Assembly: GCA_023424785.1 (NCBI GenBank) | Contig: JAFADP010000155.1 | Span: 1-22,142, forward strand | Reading direction: 5' to 3' | Length of the DNA stretch: 22,142 bases | Origin: Bacillota bacterium | Lineage (GTDB): Bacteria > Bacillota > Clostridia > Clostridiales > Clostridiaceae | Part shown: in pieces, positions 14,204-21,994 of the stretch | Layout of the letters: the number at the start of each line of letters is the position of its first letter | Position numbering within the stretch: position 1 is the first letter of the stretch | Made by a program: the position numbers and the translations under genes | Notes under the pieces: generated by a model | The model's database searches: none | The model's input: the letters and a program-made list of their open reading frames with translations, nothing else | Told to the model about the DNA's origin: nothing

Positions 14204-15508
14204 GTGAAGACAGTAAAGATAGCATTATTAGGATTAGGAAATGTTGGTCGTGGAGTATGGACAATACTTAAGAACAACGAAGAAGAAATAATGAAACGTT
14301 CTGGTTACAAAGTAGAGGTAGCTAAAATTCTTGTTAGAGACAAGAATAAACCAAGAGCTGTAGAAGTTCCAGAAGAAATAGTTACTACAGATTTTAATGA
14401 AATATTAAATGATGATTCAATAAAAATAGTAGTAGAAGTTATGGGAGGAGTAGAACCAGCAAAAGATTACATATTAAAATCTATGAGCAAGAAAAAGCAT
14501 GTTGTAACTGCAAATAAAATGCTTCTTGCAACAAATGGAGATGAAGTATTCCATAAAGCAGATGAAGAAGGCGTAATGATAAATTATGAAGCTTCAGTTG
14601 CTGGTGGTATACCAATAATTCAAAGCATAAATGAAAGCTTAACAGCTAATAAAATAGAACAATTATATGGAATTATTAATGGAACAACAAACTTTATTTT
14701 AAGTAAAATGGAGCTTGAAGGAAGTAGCTTTGATGAAGTATTAAAAGAAGCTCAAGAAAAAGGATATGCAGAAGCAGATCCTACATCAGATATAGAAGGT
14801 TTTGATGCTCAATATAAACTAGCAATTCTTTCATCTTTAGCATTTGGAACTAAAATAGATATGAATAAAGTTTATAGAGAAGGTATAACAAAAGTAAGTT
14901 CCTTAGATATGGAATATGCAAAGAGCCTTGGAATGGTAATAAAATTACTTGCTATAGTAAAAGAAAAGGATGGAAAGCTTGAATTAAGAGTACATCCAAC
15001 AATGATTCCAGAAACTCATCCACTTGCAAATGTTTATGATTCATTTAATGCAGTATTTATAAAAGGAAATGCTGTAGGAGATTTAATGTTCTACGGAAGA
15101 GGAGCAGGAGATCTACCAACAGGAAGTGCAGTAGTTGCAGATATAATATCAATAGTAAGAGATGATGTATCTACAGAAAATACTCGTTCAAATGTAAAAA
15201 ATGAATTATGGAAAAAAGAATTAAGAGATATTAGCGAAATAGAAAGTAGATATTATATAAGATTAACAGTTGATGACCAACCAGGAGTACTTGCAGATTT
15301 AACAGCTATACTTGGATATAATAAAGTAAGCTTAAGATCAGTAATGCAAAAAGGTAAAAAGAGAACAAAAGATGGAGGAGTTATATTAGTACTTACAACT
15401 CACCATACTCAAGAAGCAGAAATAAGAGCTTCACTAGAAACAATAAAGAAAATAGACGCAGTTAAATCAATAGATAATTTAATAAGAATAGAAGATTTCA
15501 CTAGATAA
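14204..15508 (+). CDS. hom: Homoserine dehydrogenase with ACT domain
   Basis: Reduces aspartate semialdehyde to homoserine, committing flux to threonine and methionine. 434 residues, the normal length of the monofunctional ACT-containing enzyme. The NAD(P)-binding loop is GLGNVGRG (10-17). TANK (102-105, Lys105) and NGTTNFIL (159-166) flank the active site. YAEADPTSDIEGFDAQYK (188-205) carries the substrate-binding acidic residues and Lys205. A C-terminal ACT domain (about 350-430, starting RYYIRLTVDDQPGVLADLT) is the usual site of threonine feedback control. The start is GTG 14204, chosen because AGGGA lies at good spacing and the family N-terminus MKTVKIALLG follows directly. No thrB or thrC is adjacent. 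It is a single-gene unit with a strong terminator. Confidence 0.95.
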   Translation: MKTVKIALLGLGNVGRGVWTILKNNEEEIMKRSGYKVEVAKILVRDKNKPRAVEVPEEIVTTDFNEILNDDSIKIVVEVMGGVEPAKDYILKSMSKKKHVVTANKMLLATNGDEVFHKADEEGVMINYEASVAGGIPIIQSINESLTANKIEQLYGIINGTTNFILSKMELEGSSFDEVLKEAQEKGYAEADPTSDIEGFDAQYKLAILSSLAFGTKIDMNKVYREGITKVSSLDMEYAKSLGMVIKLLAIVKEKDGKLELRVHPTMIPETHPLANVYDSFNAVFIKGNAVGDLMFYGRGAGDLPTGSAVVADIISIVRDDVSTENTRSNVKNELWKKELRDISEIESRYYIRLTVDDQPGVLADLTAILGYNKVSLRSVMQKGKKRTKDGGVILVLTTHHTQEAEIRASLETIKKIDAVKSIDNLIRIEDFTR

Positions 15509-15537
15509 AAAAAGCGGTTTAATAACCGCTTTTTTTA
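15507..15537. terminator. Bidirectional terminator between hom and the beta-propeller gene
   Basis: A 13-bp stem (15507-15519 with 15524-15536) and a 4-nt loop, with A7 and T7 on the two sides. Both convergent genes stop within a few bases of it. Confidence 0.93.
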
Positions 15538-17448
15538 TTAGAAGTTTATATTAGAACTTTCATTAAAGTCTTCTGTTGAATATGATGATATACCGTTAGG
15601 AGTACAAATATATATATATTTATCTGCATAAACTCCTCTAACATTCCATTCAGATATATAGTCATTAGTTGAATCAGTAAAGTTAATGCGTGCTTTTTCT
15701 ATAAAGCCGTTATCTTCTGAGTATTCAAATACAATATAGTAGTTTCTACTAGGAAAACAAATTAAGTTTTTATTAGGAAGTATAGTTAGTGCTTTATGAT
15801 TATTAAAAATGCTACTATATTTAAATTCTTCTAATACGAGTTTATTGACTTCAATTAAGTTTGTTTTATCAGAAGTATTAAACATAGAAAGTTTTAATCC
15901 AATTAATTCTCCATTTTCATTAGCTTCCTTTCCAAGACCTAATAATAAATTATCTTTATAAGGGTGCATATATTCTGAAAAACCAGGTATTTTTAATGCT
16001 CCTAATATAGTTGGATTATTAGGGTTAGATAAATCAACTGAAAATAAAGGATCAGTTTCTCTAAAGGTAACAAAGTATCCAATATCACCATCAAATCTTA
16101 CAGAGTATACTCTTTCATTCTTAGCTATATTTTCAATACTTCCACTAATATTTAAATTAGAATCTAAAATATATAAGTTATTTACAGTGTCATTAAATTC
16201 AATAGAAGATGTTAAACCATTATTTTTCTCAGTATAGTTATTTGTTGTTGTTACAACTCTTAAATAACCATTATTTTCATCCATAGAAAATTGATTTAAT
16301 AAACTTCCATTTATACTTTTATTAGCTACAAATTCAATATCTCCATCATTTAATGCAAATTTAATTATATTTGTTTTACTATAAACTACATTGTCTTGTT
16401 TTTTGCTGTCATAAGAAGATAAATATAAGTTTTTCTTAGACATATATACTATATTACTTGAACCTAATATGGCTTTTTCACTTTGAAATTCTGAGCTATT
16501 ATCTAAATCAACACATGTAACAACAATATAAATACTATCAGTAATATTAGGACACATATAAATATCTTCAGAATTTAAAATTGTTTCTTCTTTATTTTTA
16601 TAAGTTGAAGGAACAAAGGTTTCAGGGTTATTTTTATTTATATGTCCATTTACATAGTAATTAGTTATTGTATATAATTTATTATTAACTATTCTTGAAG
16701 AAGAATAATCTCCATCTTGACATAATGTACTTAATAATTTTGGACTCTCTTTATTTTCAATACTATAAATACTTATGCAAGTATTGCCATTAGAATATAG
16801 AGAATCTACGACTTTATTTGTTTCCAAACCACACATACTATAGGAGTAGTTTTGAGAAATAACAATTAATTTATTATTGTTTATATACATTTCTAAACTA
16901 CTAAATTCTTCATTAGAATTAACTTCTATTTTTGATGTTACTTCAATACTTCCTGAATTTATTTTAGAAATATAGATATAGTTGTTATATAAATAATAAA
17001 TATACTCTCCATCACTTTTAACAATGTCTGCTTCATCAACACCAGAAACTTGTACGTTTGTATTAGAGTAATCACTACTTTTAACAGTATCCATACTATT
17101 TAAATTAGCACTTTCTTCTATAGTAGTTTCACTTGTAATAAAGGTTTCATCATTGTAGGAGTTATTATTTTTAATAACTTTATTTAAAGCAGTGTATATT
17201 TTACTATAATCATTAGTACTTTCAACTTTATCTGTTGATGTAATATTATAATTAGAATTATCTTTTAAAATTATATCCTTAAATAAGAATATAGAAAAAA
17301 TTACAAATAAAAATGATGCAGCAATTATAAGTGGAGTTTTTCTTTTACTTTTTTTATAATTACATAAAATATTATTTTTAATTTCATTAATTTTTTTATC
17401 ATTAGGTTTTATTAACTCATTATCTTTTTTATATTTATCTTTAAACAT
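15538..17448 (-). CDS. Membrane-anchored beta-propeller protein coupled to an ECF sigma factor
   Basis: 636 residues. A basic cytoplasmic N-terminus (1-38) is followed by one membrane helix (about 39-57) and no cleavable signal, giving an inside-to-outside topology. A Ser/Thr/Asn-rich linker (about 62-130) leads to VSGVDEADIVKSDGEYIYYL (134-153), the characteristic opening of the secreted beta-propeller family Pfam Beta_propel, which fills the rest. Its ATG overlaps the TAA of the upstream ECF sigma gene (TAATG), indicating translational coupling. That position is normally held by an anti-sigma factor. The short N-terminus has no zinc-binding HxxxCxxC, so a classical ZAS domain is absent. I infer that the N-terminal tail binds the sigma factor while the propeller senses something outside the membrane. 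This role is not demonstrated. It might instead simply be a target made together with the sigma factor. Confidence 0.85.
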   Translation of the reverse strand: MFKDKYKKDNELIKPNDKKINEIKNNILCNYKKSKRKTPLIIAASFLFVIFSIFLFKDIILKDNSNYNITSTDKVESTNDYSKIYTALNKVIKNNNSYNDETFITSETTIEESANLNSMDTVKSSDYSNTNVQVSGVDEADIVKSDGEYIYYLYNNYIYISKINSGSIEVTSKIEVNSNEEFSSLEMYINNNKLIVISQNYSYSMCGLETNKVVDSLYSNGNTCISIYSIENKESPKLLSTLCQDGDYSSSRIVNNKLYTITNYYVNGHINKNNPETFVPSTYKNKEETILNSEDIYMCPNITDSIYIVVTCVDLDNSSEFQSEKAILGSSNIVYMSKKNLYLSSYDSKKQDNVVYSKTNIIKFALNDGDIEFVANKSINGSLLNQFSMDENNGYLRVVTTTNNYTEKNNGLTSSIEFNDTVNNLYILDSNLNISGSIENIAKNERVYSVRFDGDIGYFVTFRETDPLFSVDLSNPNNPTILGALKIPGFSEYMHPYKDNLLLGLGKEANENGELIGLKLSMFNTSDKTNLIEVNKLVLEEFKYSSIFNNHKALTILPNKNLICFPSRNYYIVFEYSEDNGFIEKARINFTDSTNDYISEWNVRGVYADKYIYICTPNGISSYSTEDFNESSNINF

Positions 17449-17918
17449 TAAAAATCCTCCTCTTTTAAAGTTTCCTTCAATAGTTTTCTAGCTCTATGAA
17501 GTTGAGATTTAATTGTAGACTCATTAATATTAAGAAGGCTTGAAATTTCATTTATAGACATATCTTCGTAATAAAATAAGTGAACTACTGTCCTATATTT
17601 TTTAGGAAGTTCTAAAACTGCGTAATAAACTTCACTTTTTTCTTTTAATTCATCTACAAGATTATCTTCTAAAGGAACAGTTTTTCTAAACCAGGCACAT
17701 GTTAATAAGGTTTTACTACAATTTATAGTTGTTTTTATAAGCCAGGCTTTTTTATGTTCTTCATTATTAAATTTTTTTCTATTATTCATATATTTCATAA
17801 ATACTTCTTGTAAAATATCATGAGCATCATGACTATTTTTGGTTCTTGCAAAAGCAAGTCTAAATACCATATTAGAATATTTATCTAAATCTATACTTAA
17901 TTCATTTTCGTTATGCAT
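17448..17918 (-). CDS. ECF-type RNA polymerase sigma factor
   Basis: 156-residue sigma-70 family factor with only regions 2 and 4, the ECF architecture. Region 2 spans about 12-78 (FRLAFARTKNSHDAHDILQEVFMKYM with the conserved acidic DAxDILQEVF core). Region 4 spans about 100-150 (LPKKYRTVVHLFYYEDMSINEISSLLN..STIKSQLHRARKLLKE), ending in the helix-turn-helix that reads the -35. I chose ATG 17918 because AAAGGGGG lies 10 nt upstream; the frame stays open to GTG 17948, but that extension (10 residues) would contain the ribosome site and does not match the family. It overlaps the beta-propeller gene by one base. ECF factors usually respond to envelope signals through a membrane partner, and the neighbour fits that. 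Confidence 0.92.
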   Translation of the reverse strand: MHNENELSIDLDKYSNMVFRLAFARTKNSHDAHDILQEVFMKYMNNRKKFNNEEHKKAWLIKTTINCSKTLLTCAWFRKTVPLEDNLVDELKEKSEVYYAVLELPKKYRTVVHLFYYEDMSINEISSLLNINESTIKSQLHRARKLLKETLKEEDF

Positions 17919-17926
17919 AACAATTA

Positions 17927-17936
17927 CTCCCCCTTT
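17927..17936 (-). promoter_or_regulatory. Ribosome binding site that fixes the ECF sigma start
   Basis: Minus-strand AAAGGGGGAG, 8-10 nt before ATG 17918. It lies inside the alternative upstream extension and argues against GTG 17948 as the start. Confidence 0.75.
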
Positions 17937-17966
17937 CACTAATAACACTAATTAAATTAACAAAAA

Positions 17967-17972
17967 GTTGCA
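17967..17972 (-). promoter_or_regulatory. Candidate ECF-type -35 (autoregulatory promoter)
   Basis: Minus-strand TGCAAC followed by a T-run, resembling the AAC-containing -35 of many ECF promoters, 49 nt before the sigma start codon. The region about 16-17 nt downstream (near TAGTGTT) is where the -10 would be, but no standard ECF -10 such as CGTC is seen. Confidence 0.3.
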
Positions 17973-18007
17973 ATAAAAAATAATTTTTATTGAAAATATA
18001 AAATTTG

Positions 18008-18026
18008 TAAGAATTCATTAAGAATT
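18008..18026. repeat. 11-bp-spaced direct repeat, candidate response-regulator site
   Basis: TAAGAATT occurs at 18008-18015 and again at 18019-18026, exactly one helical turn apart, the pattern used by OmpR/PhoB-family regulators. It lies just upstream of where the -35 of the permease promoter should be. Confidence 0.5.
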
Positions 18027-18030
18027 AGAA

Positions 18031-18060
18031 TATAAACATTAAAGATTTACTTTATATAAT
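18031..18060 (+). promoter_or_regulatory. Promoter of the ABC transporter genes, activator-dependent type
   Basis: A perfect -10 TATAAT at 18055-18060. The sequence at the -35 position (TATAAA, 18031-18036) is a poor match, which fits a promoter needing an activator at the repeats next to it. Confidence 0.45.
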
Positions 18061-18086
18061 AAAAAGTGTAAAGAGGAAAAAGTAAT

Positions 18087-18119
18087 ATGAATGGGGGAAA
18101 TAAAAATGTGGTTAAGTAA
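18087..18119 (+). CDS. Possible 10-codon leader peptide overlapping the permease start
   Basis: ATG 18087 lies 9 nt after AGAGGA (18072-18077) and opens MNGGNKNVVK before TAA at 18117-18119. It overlaps the permease start (18106) in another frame. It may tune permease translation, or AGAGGA may simply be a standby site. It is tiny and unsupported by any homology. Confidence 0.25.
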   Translation: MNGGNKNVVK

Positions 18120-20418
18120 AATAAAAAAGAAAAAGATTCAATACTTTTTATTAGGAATAATATTTACTGTAGCAATTGCTTTAATATGTGTAAGTACAGT
18201 AGTTACAAGTGTATCACAAACATTTGCACAAAATTATTATAAAGGTGATGACACTCAAGATATACAAATAGTAACAGTAAGTGATTCAGTTATTGATAAA
18301 ACTAATAATTGGTATGATGAAATGGGGGAAAAAGTTAGGAATTATAAAGAATATAATATGTACTCTATTTCAACTAATTTAAGTTTTAATGGTAAAGCAA
18401 ATGAAACCTTAATGAGTTATGTTATACCAATTAATAATGTGAAAAACTTAAGTAATAAAGTTGAAATAGTAGAAGGGAATAAAAGTGAAATAGCTCCTCA
18501 AAAGGGAGAAATGTGGATATCATCAACAACAGCTAATCTTAAAAATATTAATGTTGGAGATAAAGCAAAAATTGTTGATAGTAATGGAAAGACTATTGAA
18601 TATAAAGTATCAGCTATTGTTAATGATTCTAATCAATCATCTACAGCTATTGGAGTTTTATATGTATATGTTAATGAAGAGGAAAGAAATAACTTAAAAG
18701 CATTACCAACAGCTCAAATGATTACTATGAATTGTGAAGGCGACTCAGCTAAATTATCAAATGAATTAGTTGAATATATTAATGAACCTATAGGGGGAGT
18801 TGTAGTAAATAAAGATTTATACATACAAGCTGCAATGATATCAACTAGTTTAATTGGTGGCTTAGGTTTAATGTCAGCAATAATAATAGTAATAGTTTTA
18901 ATATTAATATTAAGATCTAACATAAAAAATAATGTTTTAAAAGAATATAAATCAATAGGAATTTATAAATCAATAGGATATTCTTCAAAGAAAATAAGAG
19001 GAATTTATTTAAAGGCATATGGGGTAGTATCAATAGTTTCATCATTAGTAGGTATAGGAATATCTATTCCAATTATAAAATACCTTTGTAATATAGTTTT
19101 TAAGAATTTAGGAACATATAGCTTTGATTTAACATCATTAGGAATATTAATAGGAATATTTTTAATATTTAACTTATTAATATATATAAATGTATATAGA
19201 GTACTAAGATGTGTTGAAAAAATAAAGCCTGTTGAAGCAATAAATATTGGGTTAACATCATCAAAGAAAAAAATAAAGAAATCATTAATTAAAAATAATA
19301 GTTCAAGTATATGTATGGCAATAAATGATATTTATAAATATAAGAAAAATAACTTTATAACATTAGTAATGTTTATTTTAGTATTTTATTTATCAACATT
19401 ATTCCTTAACATAGCAAATTCAATGTTAAACTTAGATAATAACTTATATAAAATATTTGGAACAGCAAGTGGAGACTTAGTAATAGCAGCACCTAGTGAT
19501 ATTGATAATTCTATAGGGGAAATTAAAGAATACTTAGATAATGATAATAGAGTTAAAGATTATTATCTTTGGGATGTAATTGGACAAAATAAAGTAGGTA
19601 TAGATATAAGCAAATATAATATTAAAGGTGGAACATTAATAGCTACTGTTTATAATGAGTTTAATGAAGAGGATTTTTCAATATTAGAAGGGGTAAACCC
19701 AAGAAACAATAAAGAAGTAGCTTTAGCTATAAATATAATGCAAGAAAATAACTTAAGCATAGGTGATTACATAGAATTAAATATTGAAGGAGAAGAAAGA
19801 GAGTTTTTAATTGTAGGAAGTTTTTCTTCTATGATGAGTAATGGACAAACTTTAAGATTAACAAGGGATGCATTAGCTGGAGAGTCTAATGGTAATGTTG
19901 CCTTTGTAAAGCTAAAAAATCTAGATGATTATAAAGAATTGAAAAAGGATATAGAAAGTAAATTTGATGGTATTACAATTGATAAAATATATTCACCATT
20001 AAAAGATAATGCATCTCAAGTAGTAGAAACTGTTGTACCAATTTCAATAATATTATTAGTTGGAATATTAATGTTTGGTGTAATTAACATAGTAAATATA
20101 TTAACTACAAATAACTTAGATAATAGAAAGAACTATGGAATTATGAAAAGCTTAGGCTTTACTTCAAAATATATAAAAAGAAGAAGTAATTATAGAATAG
20201 GAATACTAGCAATATTAGGGGCATTAATTGGAGTTTCACTTACTACATTTACTTCAAAAAAATTAATTGAATTATCTTTAGGATTTGATGTGTTTAAGTA
20301 CAATTTAGTTGGAACTTTAGTATTAGTAGGAATAACTTTTATTTTAATAGGAATAACAATGCACATTTGTAATAAATCAATAAATAAAATTTCAACAGTT
20401 GAGTTAATAAGAGAATAG
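18106..20418 (+). CDS. FtsX/MacB-type ABC transporter permease
   Basis: 770-residue membrane protein made of two similar FtsX halves. Each half has one helix, a periplasm-facing domain of about 200 residues, then three helices: helices near 15-37, 243-270, 305-325 and 345-365, then 416-436, 643-666, 697-715 and 733-755. After the first helix trio comes a cytoplasmic linker. Both halves carry the FtsX coupling motif: YKSIGIYKSIGYSSKKIRGIY near 281-301 and NYGIMKSLGFTSKYIK near 676-691. I chose ATG 18106 because GGGGG lies 8 nt upstream and the helix then starts at the usual distance; ATG 18091 in frame would add five residues and swallow that site. The ATPase gene follows after 12 nt. Eight helices and two large loops differ from the ten-helix BceB. 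Such transporters export peptides or act mechanically on the envelope; the substrate is unknown. Confidence 0.9.
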   Translation: MWLSKIKKKKIQYFLLGIIFTVAIALICVSTVVTSVSQTFAQNYYKGDDTQDIQIVTVSDSVIDKTNNWYDEMGEKVRNYKEYNMYSISTNLSFNGKANETLMSYVIPINNVKNLSNKVEIVEGNKSEIAPQKGEMWISSTTANLKNINVGDKAKIVDSNGKTIEYKVSAIVNDSNQSSTAIGVLYVYVNEEERNNLKALPTAQMITMNCEGDSAKLSNELVEYINEPIGGVVVNKDLYIQAAMISTSLIGGLGLMSAIIIVIVLILILRSNIKNNVLKEYKSIGIYKSIGYSSKKIRGIYLKAYGVVSIVSSLVGIGISIPIIKYLCNIVFKNLGTYSFDLTSLGILIGIFLIFNLLIYINVYRVLRCVEKIKPVEAINIGLTSSKKKIKKSLIKNNSSSICMAINDIYKYKKNNFITLVMFILVFYLSTLFLNIANSMLNLDNNLYKIFGTASGDLVIAAPSDIDNSIGEIKEYLDNDNRVKDYYLWDVIGQNKVGIDISKYNIKGGTLIATVYNEFNEEDFSILEGVNPRNNKEVALAINIMQENNLSIGDYIELNIEGEEREFLIVGSFSSMMSNGQTLRLTRDALAGESNGNVAFVKLKNLDDYKELKKDIESKFDGITIDKIYSPLKDNASQVVETVVPISIILLVGILMFGVINIVNILTTNNLDNRKNYGIMKSLGFTSKYIKRRSNYRIGILAILGALIGVSLTTFTSKKLIELSLGFDVFKYNLVGTLVLVGITFILIGITMHICNKSINKISTVELIRE

Positions 20419-20430
20419 GGGGATTTATCA

Positions 20431-21189
20431 ATGAAAGAAATATTAATAAAAACAGAGGATTTATGTAAGTCATTTATTTTAGGAAAAACAGGAGTTAATG
20501 TATTAAAAAATTTAAATATAGAAATCTATAAAGGTGACTTTACAGTTATTATGGGAAGTTCAGGTTCAGGAAAATCAACTTTATTATATTCACTAAGTAC
20601 AATGGATAATCCAACTTCAGGTAAGGTTGAACTATTAGGAAAAGATATTTCAAAAATTAATGAAAATGAAGCAGCGCAAATAAGAAATAAGGATGTAAGT
20701 TTTATATTTCAAGGAATAAATTTATTATCTGATTTAACTATTTATGAAAATGTAAGTTATGCAGCTATGACTAATAGAAAAAATAAAAAGGAAGTTCAAA
20801 AAAAGGTAGAAGAATTATTAAAGAGCTTAGATTTATATGAACATAAGGATAAATACCCAGCAGAAGTTTCAGGAGGAATGCAACAAAGAGTTGCTATAGC
20901 TAGAGCAATAATAAATGAGCCTAAAGTAATATTTGGAGATGAACCAACAGGAGCATTAAATTCATCTACAGGAAAAGTAGTATTAGATATATTAAGCGAA
21001 ATAAATGATAAAGGACAATCTATTGTAATGGTAACTCATGATATAAAATCAGCTTTAAGAGCAAATAGAATACTTTATATTAAAGATGGTAGACTTGATG
21101 GAGAAATTAATTTAGGAAAGTATAGTGAAGAAAATCTTAAAGAAAGAAGAGAAAAATTACAAAACTTTTTAGAAGAAAGATCATGGTAA
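20431..21189 (+). CDS. ABC transporter ATPase, MacB/SalX type
   Basis: 252-residue cytoplasmic ATPase that powers the permease encoded just upstream. Walker A is GSSGSGKST (42-50), the Q-loop is FIFQG (about 91-95), the signature is VSGGMQQRVAIARA (146-159), Walker B is VIFGDEP (166-172) with catalytic Glu171, and the H-loop is His203. The D-loop reads GALN rather than the usual SALD or NLD, a substitution of Asp by Asn seen in some peptide-transport ATPases. After the core (about 220) a short charged helical tail ends the protein. The gene order permease-then-ATPase is the reverse of the commonest arrangement. It starts at ATG 20431 behind AGGGGGA. The response regulator gene follows after 109 nt containing a hairpin. 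Confidence 0.93.
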   Translation: MKEILIKTEDLCKSFILGKTGVNVLKNLNIEIYKGDFTVIMGSSGSGKSTLLYSLSTMDNPTSGKVELLGKDISKINENEAAQIRNKDVSFIFQGINLLSDLTIYENVSYAAMTNRKNKKEVQKKVEELLKSLDLYEHKDKYPAEVSGGMQQRVAIARAIINEPKVIFGDEPTGALNSSTGKVVLDILSEINDKGQSIVMVTHDIKSALRANRILYIKDGRLDGEINLGKYSEENLKERREKLQNFLEERSW

Positions 21190-21192
21190 AAA

Positions 21193-21221
21193 TTGATTGT
21201 TAAAGAAAAATAAGCTAAAAT
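21193..21221 (+). promoter_or_regulatory. Candidate promoter of the two-component genes
   Basis: -35 TTGATT (21193-21198), a 17-nt spacer and -10 TAAAAT (21216-21221) directly after the ATPase stop. It would give the regulator and kinase genes a basal transcript separate from the transporter. Confidence 0.4.
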
Positions 21222-21236
21222 AATAAGTGATAAAAT

Positions 21237-21258
21237 CCCAGTAAAGTTTTTTACTGGG
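21237..21258 (+). terminator. Hairpin between ATPase and response regulator genes
   Basis: A perfect 9-bp stem (21237-21245 with 21250-21258) and a 4-nt loop. The bases after it are CTTAAACTTTAA, not a clean T-run, so it is a weak terminator or a 5'-leader/mRNA-processing hairpin rather than a firm end. Confidence 0.4.
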
Positions 21259-21298
21259 CTTAAACTTTAATATAAAAAATTAAATTTGGTGATTAACT

Positions 21299-21994
21299 AT
21301 GGATAAGGAAAAAATATTAATTGTTGAGGATGATAATGATTTAGCTAATCTTATAAAAGATTATTTAAGTATTGAGGGTTATGAAGGAGTAATAGGAGAA
21401 GATGGTGTTAAAGCTTTAGAAATATTTAATGAAAATAATATATCTTTAGTAATATTAGATATAATGCTACCTAATATTGATGGAATTACAGTATGTAAAA
21501 AAATAAGAGAAAAATCAAATATTCCAATAATAATGTTATCTGCAAAATCAGGAGAAACAGATAAAATATTATGTCTTGGAGTAGGGGCAGATGATTATGT
21601 AACTAAGCCATTTTCTCCAATGGAGCTATTAGCAAGAGTAAAGGCTCAATTAAGAAGAGCTGGATTTGTTCAAAATAAAGAAATAAGTGAAGATGTAATA
21701 GATTACGGTAATTTAAAAATATATTCTAAAAGCTATAAAGTAATATTAAATGATTCTGAAGTAGATTTAACAACAAAGGAATTTCAAGTGTTAAATTATT
21801 TAGCTAAAAATTCAGGTCAAGTATTTACTAAGGAACAATTATATGATGGAGTATGGGGACTTAGTGAGTTTATGGATGAAAACACCATAGCAGTATATAT
21901 TAAAAGATTAAGAAATAAACTTGGGGAAGTAGGTAAAAATTCTATTAAAACTGTATGGGGTGTAGGATATAAGTGGGAGTACTGCAGTGAATAA
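21299..21994 (+). CDS. OmpR-family response regulator
   Basis: 231 residues, standard for the family. The receiver domain (about 4-117) has the acidic pair Asp11-Asp12, phosphoacceptor Asp54 in VILDIMLP, Ser81 and Lys103 in TKPFSPMELLARV. The winged-helix effector domain (about 130-228) has TTKEFQVLNYLAKNSGQVFTKEQL and the C-terminal wing TVWGVGYKWE. It starts at ATG 21299 behind TTGGTGAT. The histidine kinase gene overlaps its last codons, so the pair is co-translated. Location next to an FtsX-type ABC transporter suggests control of that transporter, as in antimicrobial-peptide-sensing modules; the direct repeat at 18008-18026 is a likely target. The signal is unknown. Confidence 0.95.
   Translation: MDKEKILIVEDDNDLANLIKDYLSIEGYEGVIGEDGVKALEIFNENNISLVILDIMLPNIDGITVCKKIREKSNIPIIMLSAKSGETDKILCLGVGADDYVTKPFSPMELLARVKAQLRRAGFVQNKEISEDVIDYGNLKIYSKSYKVILNDSEVDLTTKEFQVLNYLAKNSGQVFTKEQLYDGVWGLSEFMDENTIAVYIKRLRNKLGEVGKNSIKTVWGVGYKWEYCSE

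Noticed and set aside
17919..17948. GTG 17948 as the start of the ECF sigma factor
   Set aside because: It would place the strong ribosome site inside the coding region and add ten residues unlike the family; ATG 17918 is better supported.
18091..18105. ATG 18091 as permease start
   Set aside because: Possible, but the GGGGG immediately after it is at ideal spacing for ATG 18106, and the extra five residues are not typical.
18714..18923. 69-codon minus-strand frame
   Set aside because: Antisense within the permease gene, with no supporting signals.
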